A DNA stretch of 64,000 bases, taken from NCBI GenBank assembly GCA_025403435.1, contig CM046349.1, positions 26,225,854-26,289,853 of the forward strand. Direction: 5' to 3'. Origin of the DNA: Artocarpus heterophyllus. Lineage: Eukaryota; Streptophyta; Magnoliopsida; Rosales; Moraceae. A program made the position numbers and the translations under genes. Below are positions 12,938 through 24,623 of the stretch, piece after piece. Each line of letters begins with the position of its first letter. Within the stretch, counting starts at the first letter, position 1. The notes below the pieces were generated by a model. That model did not search any database. It was not told the origin of the DNA and saw only the letters and a list, made by a program, of their open reading frames with translations.

Positions 12938-15310
12938 TTGCAGGATCTAGGTAGCTTTAATATTACTATTATGGTTGGTGATTTGAAAAAGGTAAAGGCG
13001 ATGTTGGATTTAGGTGCCAGTATCAATTTAATGCCCTATTCTGTGTATTTACAACTTGGTTTGGGTAAGTTGAAACCCACTACTATGTCTTTACAGCTTG
13101 TAGATCGATCAGTGAAATATCCTAGAGGTATTGTAGAAGACATTTTAGTGCAAGTTGACAAATTAATTATTCCTGCAGATTTTATTGTTTTAGACATGGA
13201 GAGGCAGGTGATTCCACAGAGAGAGGTGCCCATTTTGCTGGGGCGCCCATTCATGGCTACTGCAGGGACAATAATTGACGTTCGAAATGGCAAACTGAAG
13301 ATGACAGTCTTGGATGAGAATGTGGAGTTTTCTGTTTATAATTCTTTAGCATTACCCACAAATCCTAGTGGTTGTTTTCACGTCAATGAGTTAGATTCAC
13401 TTATTTTTTCTAAACTTTTGCAAGAAGAAACTAAGGATAAATTGGAGCTCGCTTTGATTATTGAAGGGTATGATGGGGATGATAAAGAGATTAAAGAATT
13501 CAAAAGACAATTGGATGGTGAAGAGGAGATTATTGAAGAAAATGTGACCAAGGAAGGGCTAAAGCAATTTTACCCTAAATTGGTCCCATCTGTTGACACA
13601 CCACCAAAGCTGGAATTGAAGCCATTACCTCCAACGCTTAAATATGCATTTCATGGTGAGAATGATACTCTTACAGTGATTATTGCTTTGGACCTAACCC
13701 TTGAAGAAGAAAAGAAATTGTTGATTGTTTTGAAAAAGTACAAGGAGGCTATAGGAGGGACCCTAGCTGACATAAAGGGTATTAGTCCAACTGTTTGCAT
13801 GCATCAGATTTTACTGGAGGAGAATGCAAGGCCTACTAGGGAAACTCAGAGACGACTGAACCCAAATATGAAAGAAGCCGTGAGAGCTGAGGTGATCAAA
13901 TTATTGGATGCAGGTATTATCTATCCTATCTCTGATAGCAAATGGGTAATTCATGTTCATGTGGTACCTAAGAAATCAGGCATAACCGTGGTTAAAAATG
14001 AAGACAATGAATTGGTACCAATGAGAATGACAACAAGGTGGAGGATGTGCATAGACTACTGCAAACTCAATGCGGCAACTAGAAAGGACCATTTTCCTCT
14101 CCCTTTTATTGATTAGATGCTTGAACGATTAGCAGGCCCTTCTTATTATGGTTTTCTGGATGGCTTTTCAGGTTATAATCATATTCCAATTGCTCCAGAG
14201 GATCAAGAAAAACCACATTTACTTGCCTGTTTGGAATGTTTGCATATCGGAGGATGCCATTTGGACTTTGCAATGCCCCTACAACTTTTCAAAGGTCTAT
14301 GATGTCTATTTTTTCTGATATGATTGAAAAGTCTATTAAGGTATTTATGGATAATTTTTCTATCTTTGGTGATTCATTTGATAACTGCCTTGATAATTTG
14401 ACAATGGTACTTAAAAGATGTGTTGAAATGAATTTGACATTAACTTAGGACAATGCCATTTTCTTGTTAAACAGGGAATTGTTCTTGGTCATGTAGTTTC
14501 TAGTAAAGGTATTGAAGTGGATAAGGCAAAGATTGAGGTGATTGCTAAATTGCCGCCCTCGACTTCAGTTAAGGGTGTGCGTAGTTTTCTTGGTCATGCA
14601 GGTTTTTATAGGCGTTTCATTAAAGATTTTTCAAAAATTTGTAAGCTTTTGTGTAACTTGTTGGCTAAAGATGCTACATTTCATTTTGATGATGAGTGCC
14701 TTGTTGCTTTTAATACTTTGAAAGAAAAACTCACGTCCGCTCCGATCTTGTCTGTTCCAATTGGTCTTATCCTTTCAAGCTTATGTGTGATGCATCTGAT
14801 TTTGCTATTGGTGCCGTGTTGGGACAGAGAGTAGATAAATTGCCTTATGTAATTCATTATGCAAGCAGAACTCTAAATGATGCACAATTGAACTACTCTA
14901 CAACTGAAAAAGAACTTTTGGCTACTATGTTTGCTTTAGAGAAATTTCGCTTATATTTGAATGGTTCTATGGTAATTATCTATTTTGATCATGCTGCTTT
15001 GAAATATCTGCTAACTAAAAAAGATGCCAAGCCTAGAGTGATCAGGTGAATTTTGTTGCTTCAAGAATTTGATCTAACAATCAGGGACAAAAAAGGTAGT
15101 GAAAATGTGGTAGCTGATCATTTGTCTCGACTTGTGGAGGGGACTGATTTTGAGACACGTCAACAAAAAGATGCTATCGCTATAAATGAGATCTTTCATG
15201 ATGAACAACTTTTTTCTGTTCAAGAAAAAGAGCCCTGGTATGCTGATATTGTTAATTATTTGGTTAAAGGAATTTTTAATCCGAATTTGAATTTGCAGGG
15301 AAAGAAGTGA
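12938..15310 (+). pseudogene. Athila-like protease, reverse transcriptase and RNase H (element B)
   Basis: The protease active site reads MLDLGASINLMP near 13001, followed by ILLGRPFMAT near 13238. RT starts near 13850 (NPNMKEAVRAEVIKLLDAGI) and continues through RWRMCIDYCKLNAATRKDHF (near 14035) to a stop at 14114. A frameshift near 14240 leads to RMPFGLCNAPTTFQRSM. The palm box is VFMDNFSIFG near 14341, so the second aspartate of the usual MDD is asparagine. RNase H follows at 14783-15049 (CDASDFAIGAVLG, then NYSTTEKELLA), and the chain continues after a stop with DHLSRL near 15115. It made DNA from the element RNA; this copy cannot. Confidence 0.88.
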
Positions 15311-15313
15311 TTT

Positions 15314-16500
15314 TTGTCAATCGTGAAACACTACATTTGGGATGACCTATTCTTGTTCAAATTCTGCCCCGACCAAATTATTAGACGTTGTGTACCTGAG
15401 AATGAACAACAAAGCATTTTTAGTCACTGCCATACATTGAGCTGTGGAGGACATTTTGGAGGAAAAAAGACCGCTCTCAAGGTATTTCAATCCGGCTTCT
15501 ATTGGCCTACTATTTTCGAGGATGCTCATGCCTTTTGTGCCAAGTGTGATAGGTGTCAACGAATAGGTAACATCAGTAAGAGAGATGAAATGCCACTAAG
15601 AAGTAACCTAGTTGTTGAACTATTTGATGTTTGGGGGCATAGATTTCAGGGGACCATTCCCACCATCCAATGGTAATCTTTATATCTTAGTTGCTGTTGA
15701 TTATGTATCTAAGTGGATTGAGGCAAGAGCCACAAAAACAAATGATGGTAAGGTAGTGCTAAAATTTTTGAAAGATAAGATTTTCACTAGATTTGGCATC
15801 CCAAGAGCAATTATAAGTGACAGAGGTACTCACTTTTGCAGTAAAACTTTTACAGCATTGTTAGGGAAATACAATGTTACTCATCGAGCAGCTACATCTT
15901 AACATCCACAGACTTCGGGACAAGTTGAAGTAAGCAACAGGCAAATCAAATCTATATTGGAGAGGACAGTAAACCCTTCAAGGAAGGATTGGGCAATGAA
16001 GCTTAGTGATGCATTATGGGCAAATAGGACAGCATATAAAACCCTAATTTGAATGAGTACGTATAGTCTTGTGTTTGGTACAACATGTCATTTGCCTGTG
16101 GAATTGGAGCATCGAGCACATTGGGCAATCAAAAAGCTGAATTTTGATTTGCAAAAAGTTGGTGAAGAAAGGAAGCTCCAATTGAATGAATTAGAGGAGT
16201 TAAGGGATGAAGCATATGAAAATGCTAAAATTTACAAAGAAAGAACAAAGCGATATCATGACCAACTCATCCGCAAGAGAGACATCAAACTAGGAATGGA
16301 AGTTTTGCTTTATGACTGACGACTACGTCTTTTTCCAAGAAAGTTACGGTCATGGTGGGTAGGTCCATTTGTGGTAAGACAAGTATTTCATCATGGTGCT
16401 GTTGAGTTGGAGAATTTGAAGAATGGAAATAAATTCAAGGTCAATGGACATCGTATAAAAAAGTATTTGAGAGATCTCTGCTCACCTAAAGTGGTGGAAT
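15314..16500 (+). pseudogene. Athila-like integrase (element B)
   Basis: The zinc-binding part has HCHTLSCGGHFGGKKTAL and CAKCDRCQRIG (near 15425-15565). A frameshift near 15640 joins to the core, with [13 protein letters not shown], then [11 protein letters not shown] near 15810. A stop at 15901 precedes the block with [11 protein letters not shown], so the three acidic residues are present although split between frames. Further breaks are at 16050 and 16317. The end carries [20 protein letters not shown] (near 16395), the usual end of this pol type. Confidence 0.87.
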
Positions 16501-17289
16501 TCATCGAGCTTCAAAAGGCATGGGCCAACATTTTGTCTCTAGACGTTAAATACCGCGCTTCCCGAAACGTAACCTACGCTTTTCTTAACTTTTTCTTTGT
16601 ATTTTACACTTTATTTATTTTTCCTTTTCATTTTGGTCTTTATTTAATTATCTTTGTTCTAACTACATCTTATTTTATTTTCTTAGGTACTGATTTTATT
16701 TAAAATAAAAAAAAATTGAAAAAAATAAAAAAAAAATAAGAAAAAAAAATTAAAAAATTAAAAAATTAAATTAAAAAAGGTGACTAATCCAGTTCACCAC
16801 AATTTTCAATTCATTGCCTACTTTCCTCCCGTTCTCTCCCATCTTCTTCCACGCACTACAGGAAATTCCCCCTCCCATAATCAGTCACGATCATGCATGA
16901 AGGAGATTTTTTTTCCCTTGTTTTCATTTCTTTCATCAAGTAAGAGTTTCTCAATTAGTTCTGTGTCTTTAAAAATCATTGTTCATTGTAGATCGTGACG
17001 GTGAATTGAAGTACTTTGGGATTTGTGATTCATTGTTTGGAATTTGAATGTGGAATGTGATTTAAGTTTGGGGGAAGTCATGTATGTGATCTTTTTCTTT
17101 TCTCTCTGTTGATCTTACATGATCTAAGTTTGAGACTTTTCTCTTAAGAGTGCTGATTAATGGAAAGGAAAGTGAGTTACAATCTGAGGTTTGGGGGACG
17201 TCTATTTTGCTTAAGTGAGATTGGGAGTAAATAGTGAGATTGATTTTTGTTTAGGAGACGAATCTGAACTTGGGAATTGGATTGCATTG
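16501..17289 (+). mobile_element. element B spacer between integrase and extra ORF
   Basis: No convincing coding sequence. An A-rich run fills about 16701-16780. Two copies of a polypurine-like word occur: aagtttgggggaag near 17065 and aggtttgggggacg near 17189. The same kind of word, ending in gggga, lies next to the 3' LTR at 24611-24621. Confidence 0.65.
16701..16780. repeat. A-rich low-complexity run in element B
   Basis: Repeated aaaaaattaaaa-type words directly after the integrase region of B. May be slippage-grown from an A-rich untranslated stretch. Confidence 0.85.
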
Positions 17290-18350
17290 ATGACCCCTAA
17301 GAAGAGATCTAGGAAAGCACCATCTTCTACCCAACTTTTTGAAGATACAATATTTGTGAGTGCTGAATATAAGAGGAGACATGATATTTCAATTGTCAGG
17401 AAAACTATAGTGCTAGAACGGGGAATAGAATCAAATGATTTGTTTTCAGATTCTTTTCGATAGACTATTTTGGATAGAGCTTGGGAAAAATTCATGCAAC
17501 AACCAGAAGCTGGGGTACTTCCATATCTTAGGGAATTTTATGCCAACGTGGTTGAACATAGGAATTACAAAGTGTTAGTCAGAGGAAAGCAAATAGCCTT
17601 TGATAGGACTACCATTAACAAATCTTATGGGCTACCTGACATTGAGGATGAGAACTTTTTGGAGTATATGAAGAATGTGGATTACGATGAGATAATTAAT
17701 ACAATAGCCAAGCCCGGTTCAGAGTGGAAATTAACAAAGGGAGGGGTGGTTAAGTCTTTTTCGTCTAAGGCATTAGGTAGGGAGAACAAAGCATGGTTCT
17801 ATTTTATTTGTGCTAAACTTTTACCTTTTACTCATTTTTCAGATGTTACAAAGGACAGAGCTGCCATATTGTTTGCTATTGTGACAGGACGAACCATAGA
17901 TATAGGGCACGTAATTCAGGAGTCCATTATCTGAGCTAGCGGTGCACCCACTTCCGGTGGTTTACTTCACCCTTCCCTCATCACTGGTCTTTGTAAGGAA
18001 GTTGGATTAGATAGGAAGCCTGGGGACGAACTTGTGCATCCCAAGCCTGTGATCAATTCTCGTCTTTTGATGGGCTTTCATGATGATGACGACTCCGACC
18101 TCCCTCAACAACAACCTGGACCTTCTTCTTTTTTCTTCGTCCTCGATCACCTTGCATTCATGTGCATGATCTAACCATTCGAGATCAGTTTGACAACATG
18201 CAACGACAGTTGCATTGCTTGGCATAGGAAGTGGAGTACAACACTAGGCTATTATTGATGATAGCCACTCCTTTGCACGTTGACCCATCGCTCTATCCAC
18301 CCCGTCCACCAACTGTGGGGATCGCCAGTGACCTTTTGAAATACCCTCCA
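17290..18350 (+). pseudogene. extra ORF of element B with plant 'putative transposon protein'-type domain
   Basis: The likely start is ATG at 17290, giving MTPKKRSRKAPSS, a basic nuclear-signal-like N-terminus. After a stop at 17461 the frame continues with RAWEKFMQQPEAGVLP, LREFYANVVEHRNYKVLVRG, TTINKSYGLPDIED and AILFAIVTGRTIDIGHVI. This pattern is familiar from plant proteins annotated 'putative plant transposon protein domain' (I believe PF20167), many of which sit beside gypsy pol genes. A stop at 17932 is followed in the same frame by PSLITGLCKEVGLD and an acidic/Gln-rich stretch. No membrane segment typical of an envelope protein was seen. Its role is unknown; the position is where Athila elements carry env-like ORFs. 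Confidence 0.65.
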
Positions 18351-19288
18351 AAACATGACTTTTGCATTAAGGGCACATTTGTTTCTTTTGTTTATTTCTG
18401 TTTCACTTGTTTGCTTTAGCAAGTTCACTTGTTATGGATTGTCTTTCCTTTCATTTGTAGGATTTTTGTTTTGGAGCTACATCATCAACGTCTTCCATGA
18501 AGCTGTCTTTCACCAGGGATGTTTTCTACTCCTTTCTCTTGTTTTCTTTTATCTTTTGCATTGAGGGCAATGCTAAGTTTAAGTTTTGGGGAAGGGGCAA
18601 AATTAGAAAATTTTTGAAAATTTTGTGATTGTTTTGAAACTTGAGATGATGCATGCTTTTGATGATGATTCTTATCCTGATCGAATCCTAAGTTGTCAAT
18701 TTTTGCATTTTTTTAAGGAAAATTCAAATTTTGTTCTAACTTGTGATTGAATTGTGAGTTAATTTCAATTCTGATTGTATTGATCCAACCATTTGAGCAC
18801 TAAAAGTCCTTAATTTTTGAGTTATGTGTATTTCTAGTGAACATTCACCCAAGTCTTAGAATTTGTTTGATTTTCTCTTGAGGCGAAATCCTAGGCTACA
18901 TCTAATTGGAAAAATGATTTAGGTCATTTTTGAATCGATTGAGCCTTTCAAGCCAACCCTAATTATTTATCCTTAGTCACCCTGTTGAGCCATTAATTTT
19001 ATCCACTTTTCCTTTGTCACCTACATATGTAACCAAGCTTTTAAATGAAATCCTTGTCCCTCTACACAATGAACATACTGAGTCTCTAGGATAGAACACG
19101 ATTTGAGCTTAACTTAAATATTTGGGAGGAATGGTGGAGTATGGAAATGTTTTAGTCGTCAAATTTGTTTTCATGTTCTTGTTGTATTATGGAGAACTAA
19201 TTTTTTTTTTTTTAAAAAAAAAGGACAAAAGAGCTAAAAAAAGAGAAGAAAGAAAGGCTTGATTCCAGAACGAATTTTTATTGGAGTA
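18351..19288 (+). mobile_element. element B 3' non-coding region, left of C
   Basis: AT-rich with no coding region that I can support; ORFs at 18231-18564 are short and without family features. A third polypurine-like word, gtttaagttttggggaagg, lies near 18576-18595. The stretch ends at the gagta duplication (19284-19288) where copia C entered. Confidence 0.7.
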
Positions 19289-19540
19289 TGAGACTGGAGA
19301 AGAAAAGAAGAGAAGATATAGGACCAGAGAAGAGAGAAAGAGAGGGTCAAGTAATTCTCTCTTTATAATTTTTTATTGTATCAATCATCAGCCAAGAAAT
19401 ACAGCATATATAGATATTACAATGGCATAATCTCAGGAAGAGAAATCCTAGAAATCAGGAAACAAATCATCATCTTCCTAAAATAGGAAAACTAAGACTA
19501 TTAGGCCATAAAACGTGGGATTTTGTTTTTCTTTCCAACA
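19289..19540 (-). repeat. 3' LTR of copia C
   Basis: On the minus strand it begins tgttggaaagaaaaacaaaa and ends ccagtctca. At 252 bp it is 32 bp longer than the 5' copy because of an extra purine-rich stretch near 19300-19335. The polypurine tract ttgaggggaag (minus strand, 19541-19551) lies directly next to it. Confidence 0.9.
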
Positions 19541-19610
19541 CTTCCCCTCAAGTTGGTGAATAGATGTCTGTCATTCCTAGCTTGCTCACGCAAAGATCAA
19601 ATCTCGACTT

Positions 19611-22560
19611 CTAAAGAGCTTTAGTGAAAACATCTGCTTCCTGTAAGTTGGTAGAGATATAAGACAAGTCGATGATTCCACTTTCTACCTCTGTCTTGAT
19701 GAAGTTTCTATCAATCCTTACGTGTTTCATTCGATCATGTTCTACAGGATTATGAACCACGCAAATAGCTGATTTACTGTCACTAAACAACTTCATAGGC
19801 CCTGTTATTTGCACGTTCAAATCTTCCATGAACCTTTGTATCCAATAAGCTCACAAATCCCTTGAGCTATGGCCCTATACTCTGTCTCAGCACTACTTTT
19901 GGCTACCACAGATTGCCTTTTGCTCCTCCAAGTTACCAGATTTCCCCAGACCTTTGTGCAGTATCCTGTAGTAGACTTGCTATCATCAACAGCTCCTGCC
20001 CAATTTGCATCTGAGAAACCAGTCACATCCCTATCATCAGTTTTTTTTAACAGCACACCTTTGCCAGGACACCCTTTTAAATATCTCAGAACCTGATTTA
20101 CTGCCTCCATGTGCCCCTTTTTTGGAGCATGCATAAATTGGCTTACAACACTAACACTGAAGGCGATATTTGGTCTAGTAAGAGATAGGTAGATTAACTT
20201 TCCAACCAAATGCTGGTAGCTTTCTTTGTTTATAGGAGGATCATCTTCTGCAATCTTCTGTTTCCAATTCCGTTCCATGGGAGTACTTGCTGGTTTACAC
20301 CCGAGTTTACCTATTTGTTTAAGCAAGTTAAGTGTGTACTTTCTTTGTGAAATGAAAATCCCTTTACGACTTCTTGCAACCTCCATTCCAAGAAAGTATC
20401 TTAGTTCTCCCAGATCTTTTACCTTGAACTTAGCTTGCAGTTGCTTCTTCAAGTTATCGATCTCTTCTTCATCATCTCCCGTAATTATCATATCATCTAC
20501 ATACACAATTAACACAACTTGCTTACCAGACTTGCTCTTTTTGATGAACAAGTTATGGTCAGCTTGCCCTTGAGTATAACCGAAATCCTTCATCACTGTA
20601 CTGAATCGAGTAAACCATGCTCTCGGAGACTGTTTTAGACCATAAAGAGACTTTTTTAGTTTACACACCTTGTCTAACCCTTCTTTTGCTTCAAAACCTA
20701 GAGGAGACCTCATATATACCTCTTCCTCTAGAGTGCCATTGAGGAAAGCATTCTTTATATCTAACTGATATAACCCCCAGTCTAAATTAGCAGCAATGGA
20801 CATTATAATTCTGATTGAATTCAGTTTGGCTACCGGTGCAAAAGTCTCCTCATAGTCAATTCCATAGGTTTGAGTAAAACCTTGGGCTACTAGTTTGGCC
20901 TTATAATGCTCTATAGTCCCATCTGGTTTAAATTTTACTGTAAATACCCATTTGCTGCCCACTACTCTCTTTCCTTTAGGCAATTGTACCATTTCCCACG
21001 TTCCATTATCTTTCAGTGCCTTCATTTCCTCTTGACTTTGATTTTCTGTAATGATAGGAGTTAGATCTGCCATCGGTTCGGTCTCTTGAGTTTGCCTTGG
21101 AGTTCGTGGTCTCCTTGAGTACACCAACAATGGTGGTTTTGGATCTACAATGTTGAGTTCTCCCCTTTTGCTTAAGTCATCACTACTAGACTCATATTGG
21201 GACATGACATGTGAAGACATATTTTGGATATCTTGAACATTTAAAGGAAAAAACCCTAGATCCCAATGTTTATCCTCCTGAGTAGAATTCTCCCCCTGGA
21301 GAGAAACTTGGGAATAGAAGAATTGATCCTCGACAAATGAGACATCACAAGTGACAAAAAAATGTTTTGTGGAGGGATGATAACATCTATAACCTTTTTG
21401 AGTAGAGGAATAGCCAAGAAAGACACACTTAATAGATTTTGGATCAAACTTGCCTCGATTTGGTTGAACATTATAAACAAATACTATGCATCCAAATACA
21501 CGAGGTGTAAGAGAATTATGAACACGAGTAGAAGGAAATATAGATAACAGCTCACTGATTGGGGTTCGGTATTTGAGGACTTTTGTAGGAACACAATTGA
21601 TAAGGAAGGCTGATTTGAGAATAGCTTCACCCCAAAAAGAATAAGGGACATTACTAGCAAACATGATTGATCTGGCAACCTCCAAAAGATGACGATTTTT
21701 CCGTTCAGCAGTCCCATTTTGTTGAGGAGTATAAGCACATGAACTTTGATGAAGTAACCCATGCTCTTTGAGATATTCATTAAATTCATGAGAAAAATAC
21801 TCCCGACCATTGTCAGTTCGAAGAATTTGTATAGAAGATTGAAATACATTTGTGATGACCCTATGGAATTGCTTAAAAATCGTGAGTATCTCAGATTTTT
21901 CTTTCATTAAATAGACTCAACACACCCGGGTATGATCATCAATGAAGGTAACAAACCACCTCTCACCAGTTAAACTCATGACTCTTGATGGTCCCTATAT
22001 ATCACTATGAACTAAATGGAATGGTTTAGATGGTTTATACATATGAAAGGGATATGATGCACGTGTTTGTTTTGCAAGAATACAATGGTCACAATGAAAC
22101 AAAGAGGGATCTTTATTTATAAACAAATGAGGATACAAATGTTTCAAGTAAATGAAACTTGGATGACCCAATCTATTATGCCACAACTGAACATTGGAAT
22201 CAGAAAATAACGAGAAAACACTAGATGACTTCAGACTTAGAGAAGAGTCAACACCCAATAGATAGTATAGACCACTTCGCTCCTCAGCATTCCCAATCGT
22301 CCTCTCCTATGACAAATCCTAAAAAATACAAGAGTAAGGGGAAAAGGTTACAGAACAATTCAAGTCTCTAGTTATTTTACTAACTGAAAGTAAGTTACAC
22401 TCCATATTAGGAACATGAAGAACCGACTTCAACTTCAATCCATTAACCTCCAAGTCTCCTTTCCCTATTGCTGTGCACACCGAACCATCTGCTACAGTAA
22501 TTCCAATATTCTCACTACAAGGTTTATAGTTCCTAAAACCTATGCTCGAGCTTGTCATAT
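19611..22560 (-). pseudogene. copia C pol (protease, integrase, RT, RNase H)
   Basis: From right to left: protease with DTGAFDHM near 22565, directly preceded by an in-frame stop; its body continues at 22319-22558. The integrase zinc region (HNRLGHPSFIYLKHLYPHLF, CDHCILAKQ) is at 21995-22258. After a stop at about 21918 there is one open stretch, 21907-19817, holding the end of the integrase core (TDNGREYFSHEF, TAERKNRHLLEVARS), RT (DIKNAFLNGTLEEEVYM, palm box IVYVDDMIITGDD intact) and RNase H (SDANWAGAVDDSKSTTGY, SSAETEYRAIA). A frameshift near 19829 passes into the last RNase H piece (19611-19829, DSKSAICVVHNPVEHDRM). The stops read as Trp or Gln codons changed by transitions. Confidence 0.9.
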
Positions 22561-22585
22561 GATCAAATGCACCAGTATCTACAAT

Positions 22586-23685
22586 CTAGGTGTTATGTGC
22601 ACCTTTGTATGACAAGAAAGATACAATACCTCTATGAGTAGCTAAGGCAGTAGGTCCTGTGGAACTAGATGAATTAGAGCCAGACTCCTTTGTAGTAGAT
22701 GAAGAACTCATCAGTCGTCGGAGAACCTCTATCTCTTCTGCCGTAAATGCTTGAGGGGCTGTAGCAGTTGCTGGAGCAGTTGCTGTTTCGGCCATATAAG
22801 CACTTTTACTATTTTTTCTCTGACTTTGAGGCTTCCAATCAGCAGGTTTCCCATGGAGATACCAGCATGTATCCTTGGTGTGATACGGCTTCTTACAGTG
22901 CTCGCACCATATATGCTTGTCTTTTCCGTTTGAGGCTTTTGAATCCGCACGACTTGTGGTTAACGCAGATCCTTGGGCTGCCACCGGATTTTGTGAGGAT
23001 GAAGTCATCACTTTTCTTCTCGTTTCCTCTCGCCTCACTTCAGCAAATGCCTCCTTCAGTGAAGGTAGAGGCTTTGTGCCAAGTATGCGACCTCTTACTT
23101 CATCAAGATCTTGATTTAGACCATGTAAAAAATCAAAGACTCGATCACTTTCCACCATTTTGTTGTACTGGACTCCATCTTCAGGATGTTTCCAAGAAAT
23201 ATTTTGGAATAGGTTTATTTCTTGCCACAGCTCAGAGAGATTATTGAAATATTCAGTGATAGACAATGTATCTTGTCTAGTATTCCGAAGTTAGAACGAA
23301 CCTCAAATCTTTGTGAGATATTTTCCATATCCGAATACATCTCTCTCACAGCATCCCATATTTCTCTTGCCGTTTGATAGAACAGGTACAAGTGTCCAAT
23401 CCTTTGCTCCATCGAGTTGATCAGCCAGACCATCACAATCGAATTTTCTGCCTCCCACATGCTATAATTTGCTGCATCTAGTGCAGGTGCCGCTCCAGTA
23501 AGATATCCCATCTTTCCTCTGCCCTTTATCACAAGCAAGACAGATTGATACCATTCTCTGAAATTGCTTCCATTTAGTTTATGTGTGGTTATTTGGATAG
23601 ATGGATTTTCTGGGTGGTTAGAGGTAATAGACATCGGAGGATTTGCAATGATTTGTGATTCGATTGATTCTGACATGGATGACAT
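22586..23685 (-). pseudogene. copia C gag
   Basis: Start at 23685 (MSSMSESIESQIIANPP). The N-terminal gag domain has ITTHKLNGSNFREWYQSVLL and GKMGYLTGA. A frameshift near 23270 passes to the piece at 23266-22586, which holds LSELWQEINLF, KPLPSLKEAFAEVRREE and a zinc knuckle of form C-x2-C-x4-H-x4-C (CEHCKKPYHTKDTC, near 22890). A Ser/Thr/Ala-rich tail leads to the protease. Gag forms the particle that packages element RNA. Confidence 0.88.
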
Positions 23686-23738
23686 GATTTCTGGGTTACA
23701 ACCAGCAAGCTTTGCTGATCAGTTTTCCACTGGTGACT

Positions 23739-23754
23739 GCTAGCTCTGATACCA
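23739..23754 (-). other. primer-binding site of copia C (tRNA-Met type)
   Basis: The minus strand reads TGGTATCAGAGCTAGC immediately after the 5' LTR end ggtctca. This is the common plant copia primer site complementary to initiator tRNA-Met. Confidence 0.9.
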
Positions 23755-23974
23755 TGAGACCGGAGAAGAGAAAGAGAGGGTCAAGTAATTCTCTCTTTAT
23801 GATTTTTTATTATATCAATCATCAGCCAAGAAATACAACATATATAGATATTACAATGGCATAATCTCAGGAAGAGAAATCCTAGAAATCAGGAAACAAA
23901 TCATCATCTTCCTCAAATAGGAAAACTGAGACTATTAGGCCATAAAACGTGGGATTTTGTTTTTCTTTCCAACA
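23755..23974 (-). repeat. 5' LTR of copia C
   Basis: 220 bp; minus strand starts tgttggaaag and ends ccggtctca. It matches the 3' LTR closely apart from the extra purine-rich stretch of the latter and a few substitutions. Confidence 0.92.
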
Positions 23975-23979
23975 GAGTA

Positions 23980-24623
23980 AGTTTTGGTTATTCGGTGGGT
24001 TGGAAGTTCTTCGTGAGGAACATAGAATGCAAAGTATTAAAAAAAAGGGGGGAAGAAATAAAAAGAAAAAGAAGAATGCTGAACGAAAACAAAATGAAAG
24101 TGGAAAGTGGTGGCAGAGACATTGGAATTAGTTGAGAAAGAGTCCAATTGGGAATAGTGGTGTGAGCTCTAATGAATCCTAGGAACCAATATGTTGATGG
24201 GAGATTTAAGCCTCATTTTATCTATATCTCACCTTTAGCCCAGCCTCACATTACAAGCTAAATAAAGTCCTATTGATTTCAGATTGAATGATAGCCGACA
24301 TTAGTGGAGAGAGAAATGAAAAGCAAACATATGAGACTTGCTTGGGACTATCGAGATTTGAGAAATTGCATATTATTGTGAATGTATCTGGATTGCATGC
24401 AATTTAAAAAAATGGGGGCTTACACACACACACTTGGATCACATATTTAGATTTGCTCTTAACTTATGAATCAATTGTGATGTTGGGATGAAATTTGTCT
24501 TCTTCTTTGAATCGTCAATTTGATCAGTACTGGGAGGATTTCATGAATGGAGTGTTGTCTTGAGTTTGTGTTATCTTTTTGCTTTTGCTCGAGGACTAGC
24601 AATATATTAAGTTTCGGGGAGTT
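23980..24623 (+). mobile_element. element B 3' non-coding region, right of C
   Basis: Continues the non-coding tail of B after copia C. No gene is seen; the ORF at 23949-24131 spans the C boundary and is an artefact. It ends with the polypurine tract aagtttcggggagtt (24609-24623) adjoining the 3' LTR. Confidence 0.75.

Larger units (their letters stand above)
19289..23974 (-). mobile_element. short-LTR Ty1/copia element C, minus strand
   Basis: A 4.7-kb complete-length copia flanked by gagta on both sides (19284-19288 and 23975-23979). LTRs lie at 23755-23974 (5') and 19289-19540 (3'). The tRNA-Met primer site and polypurine tract are in place. Gag, protease, integrase, RT and RNase H occur in the copia order, reading from right to left. 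It is the least decayed coding element here, with one unbroken 696-residue stretch, but it carries several stops and at least two frameshifts. Gag style and short LTRs suggest an Ale- or Ivana-like lineage; this is not certain. Confidence 0.92.

Noticed and set aside
16780..16998. 72-residue ORF as a possible envelope-like protein
   Set aside because: It is short, Ser/Phe-rich from pyrimidine-rich DNA, with no signal-peptide plus anchor pattern. The better candidate in this part is the ORF at 17290.
20226..20573. 115-residue + strand ORF
   Set aside because: It is the reverse reading of the RT of copia C.
22768..23247. 159-residue + strand ORF
   Set aside because: It is the reverse reading of the gag of copia C, which has clear gag motifs on the minus strand.
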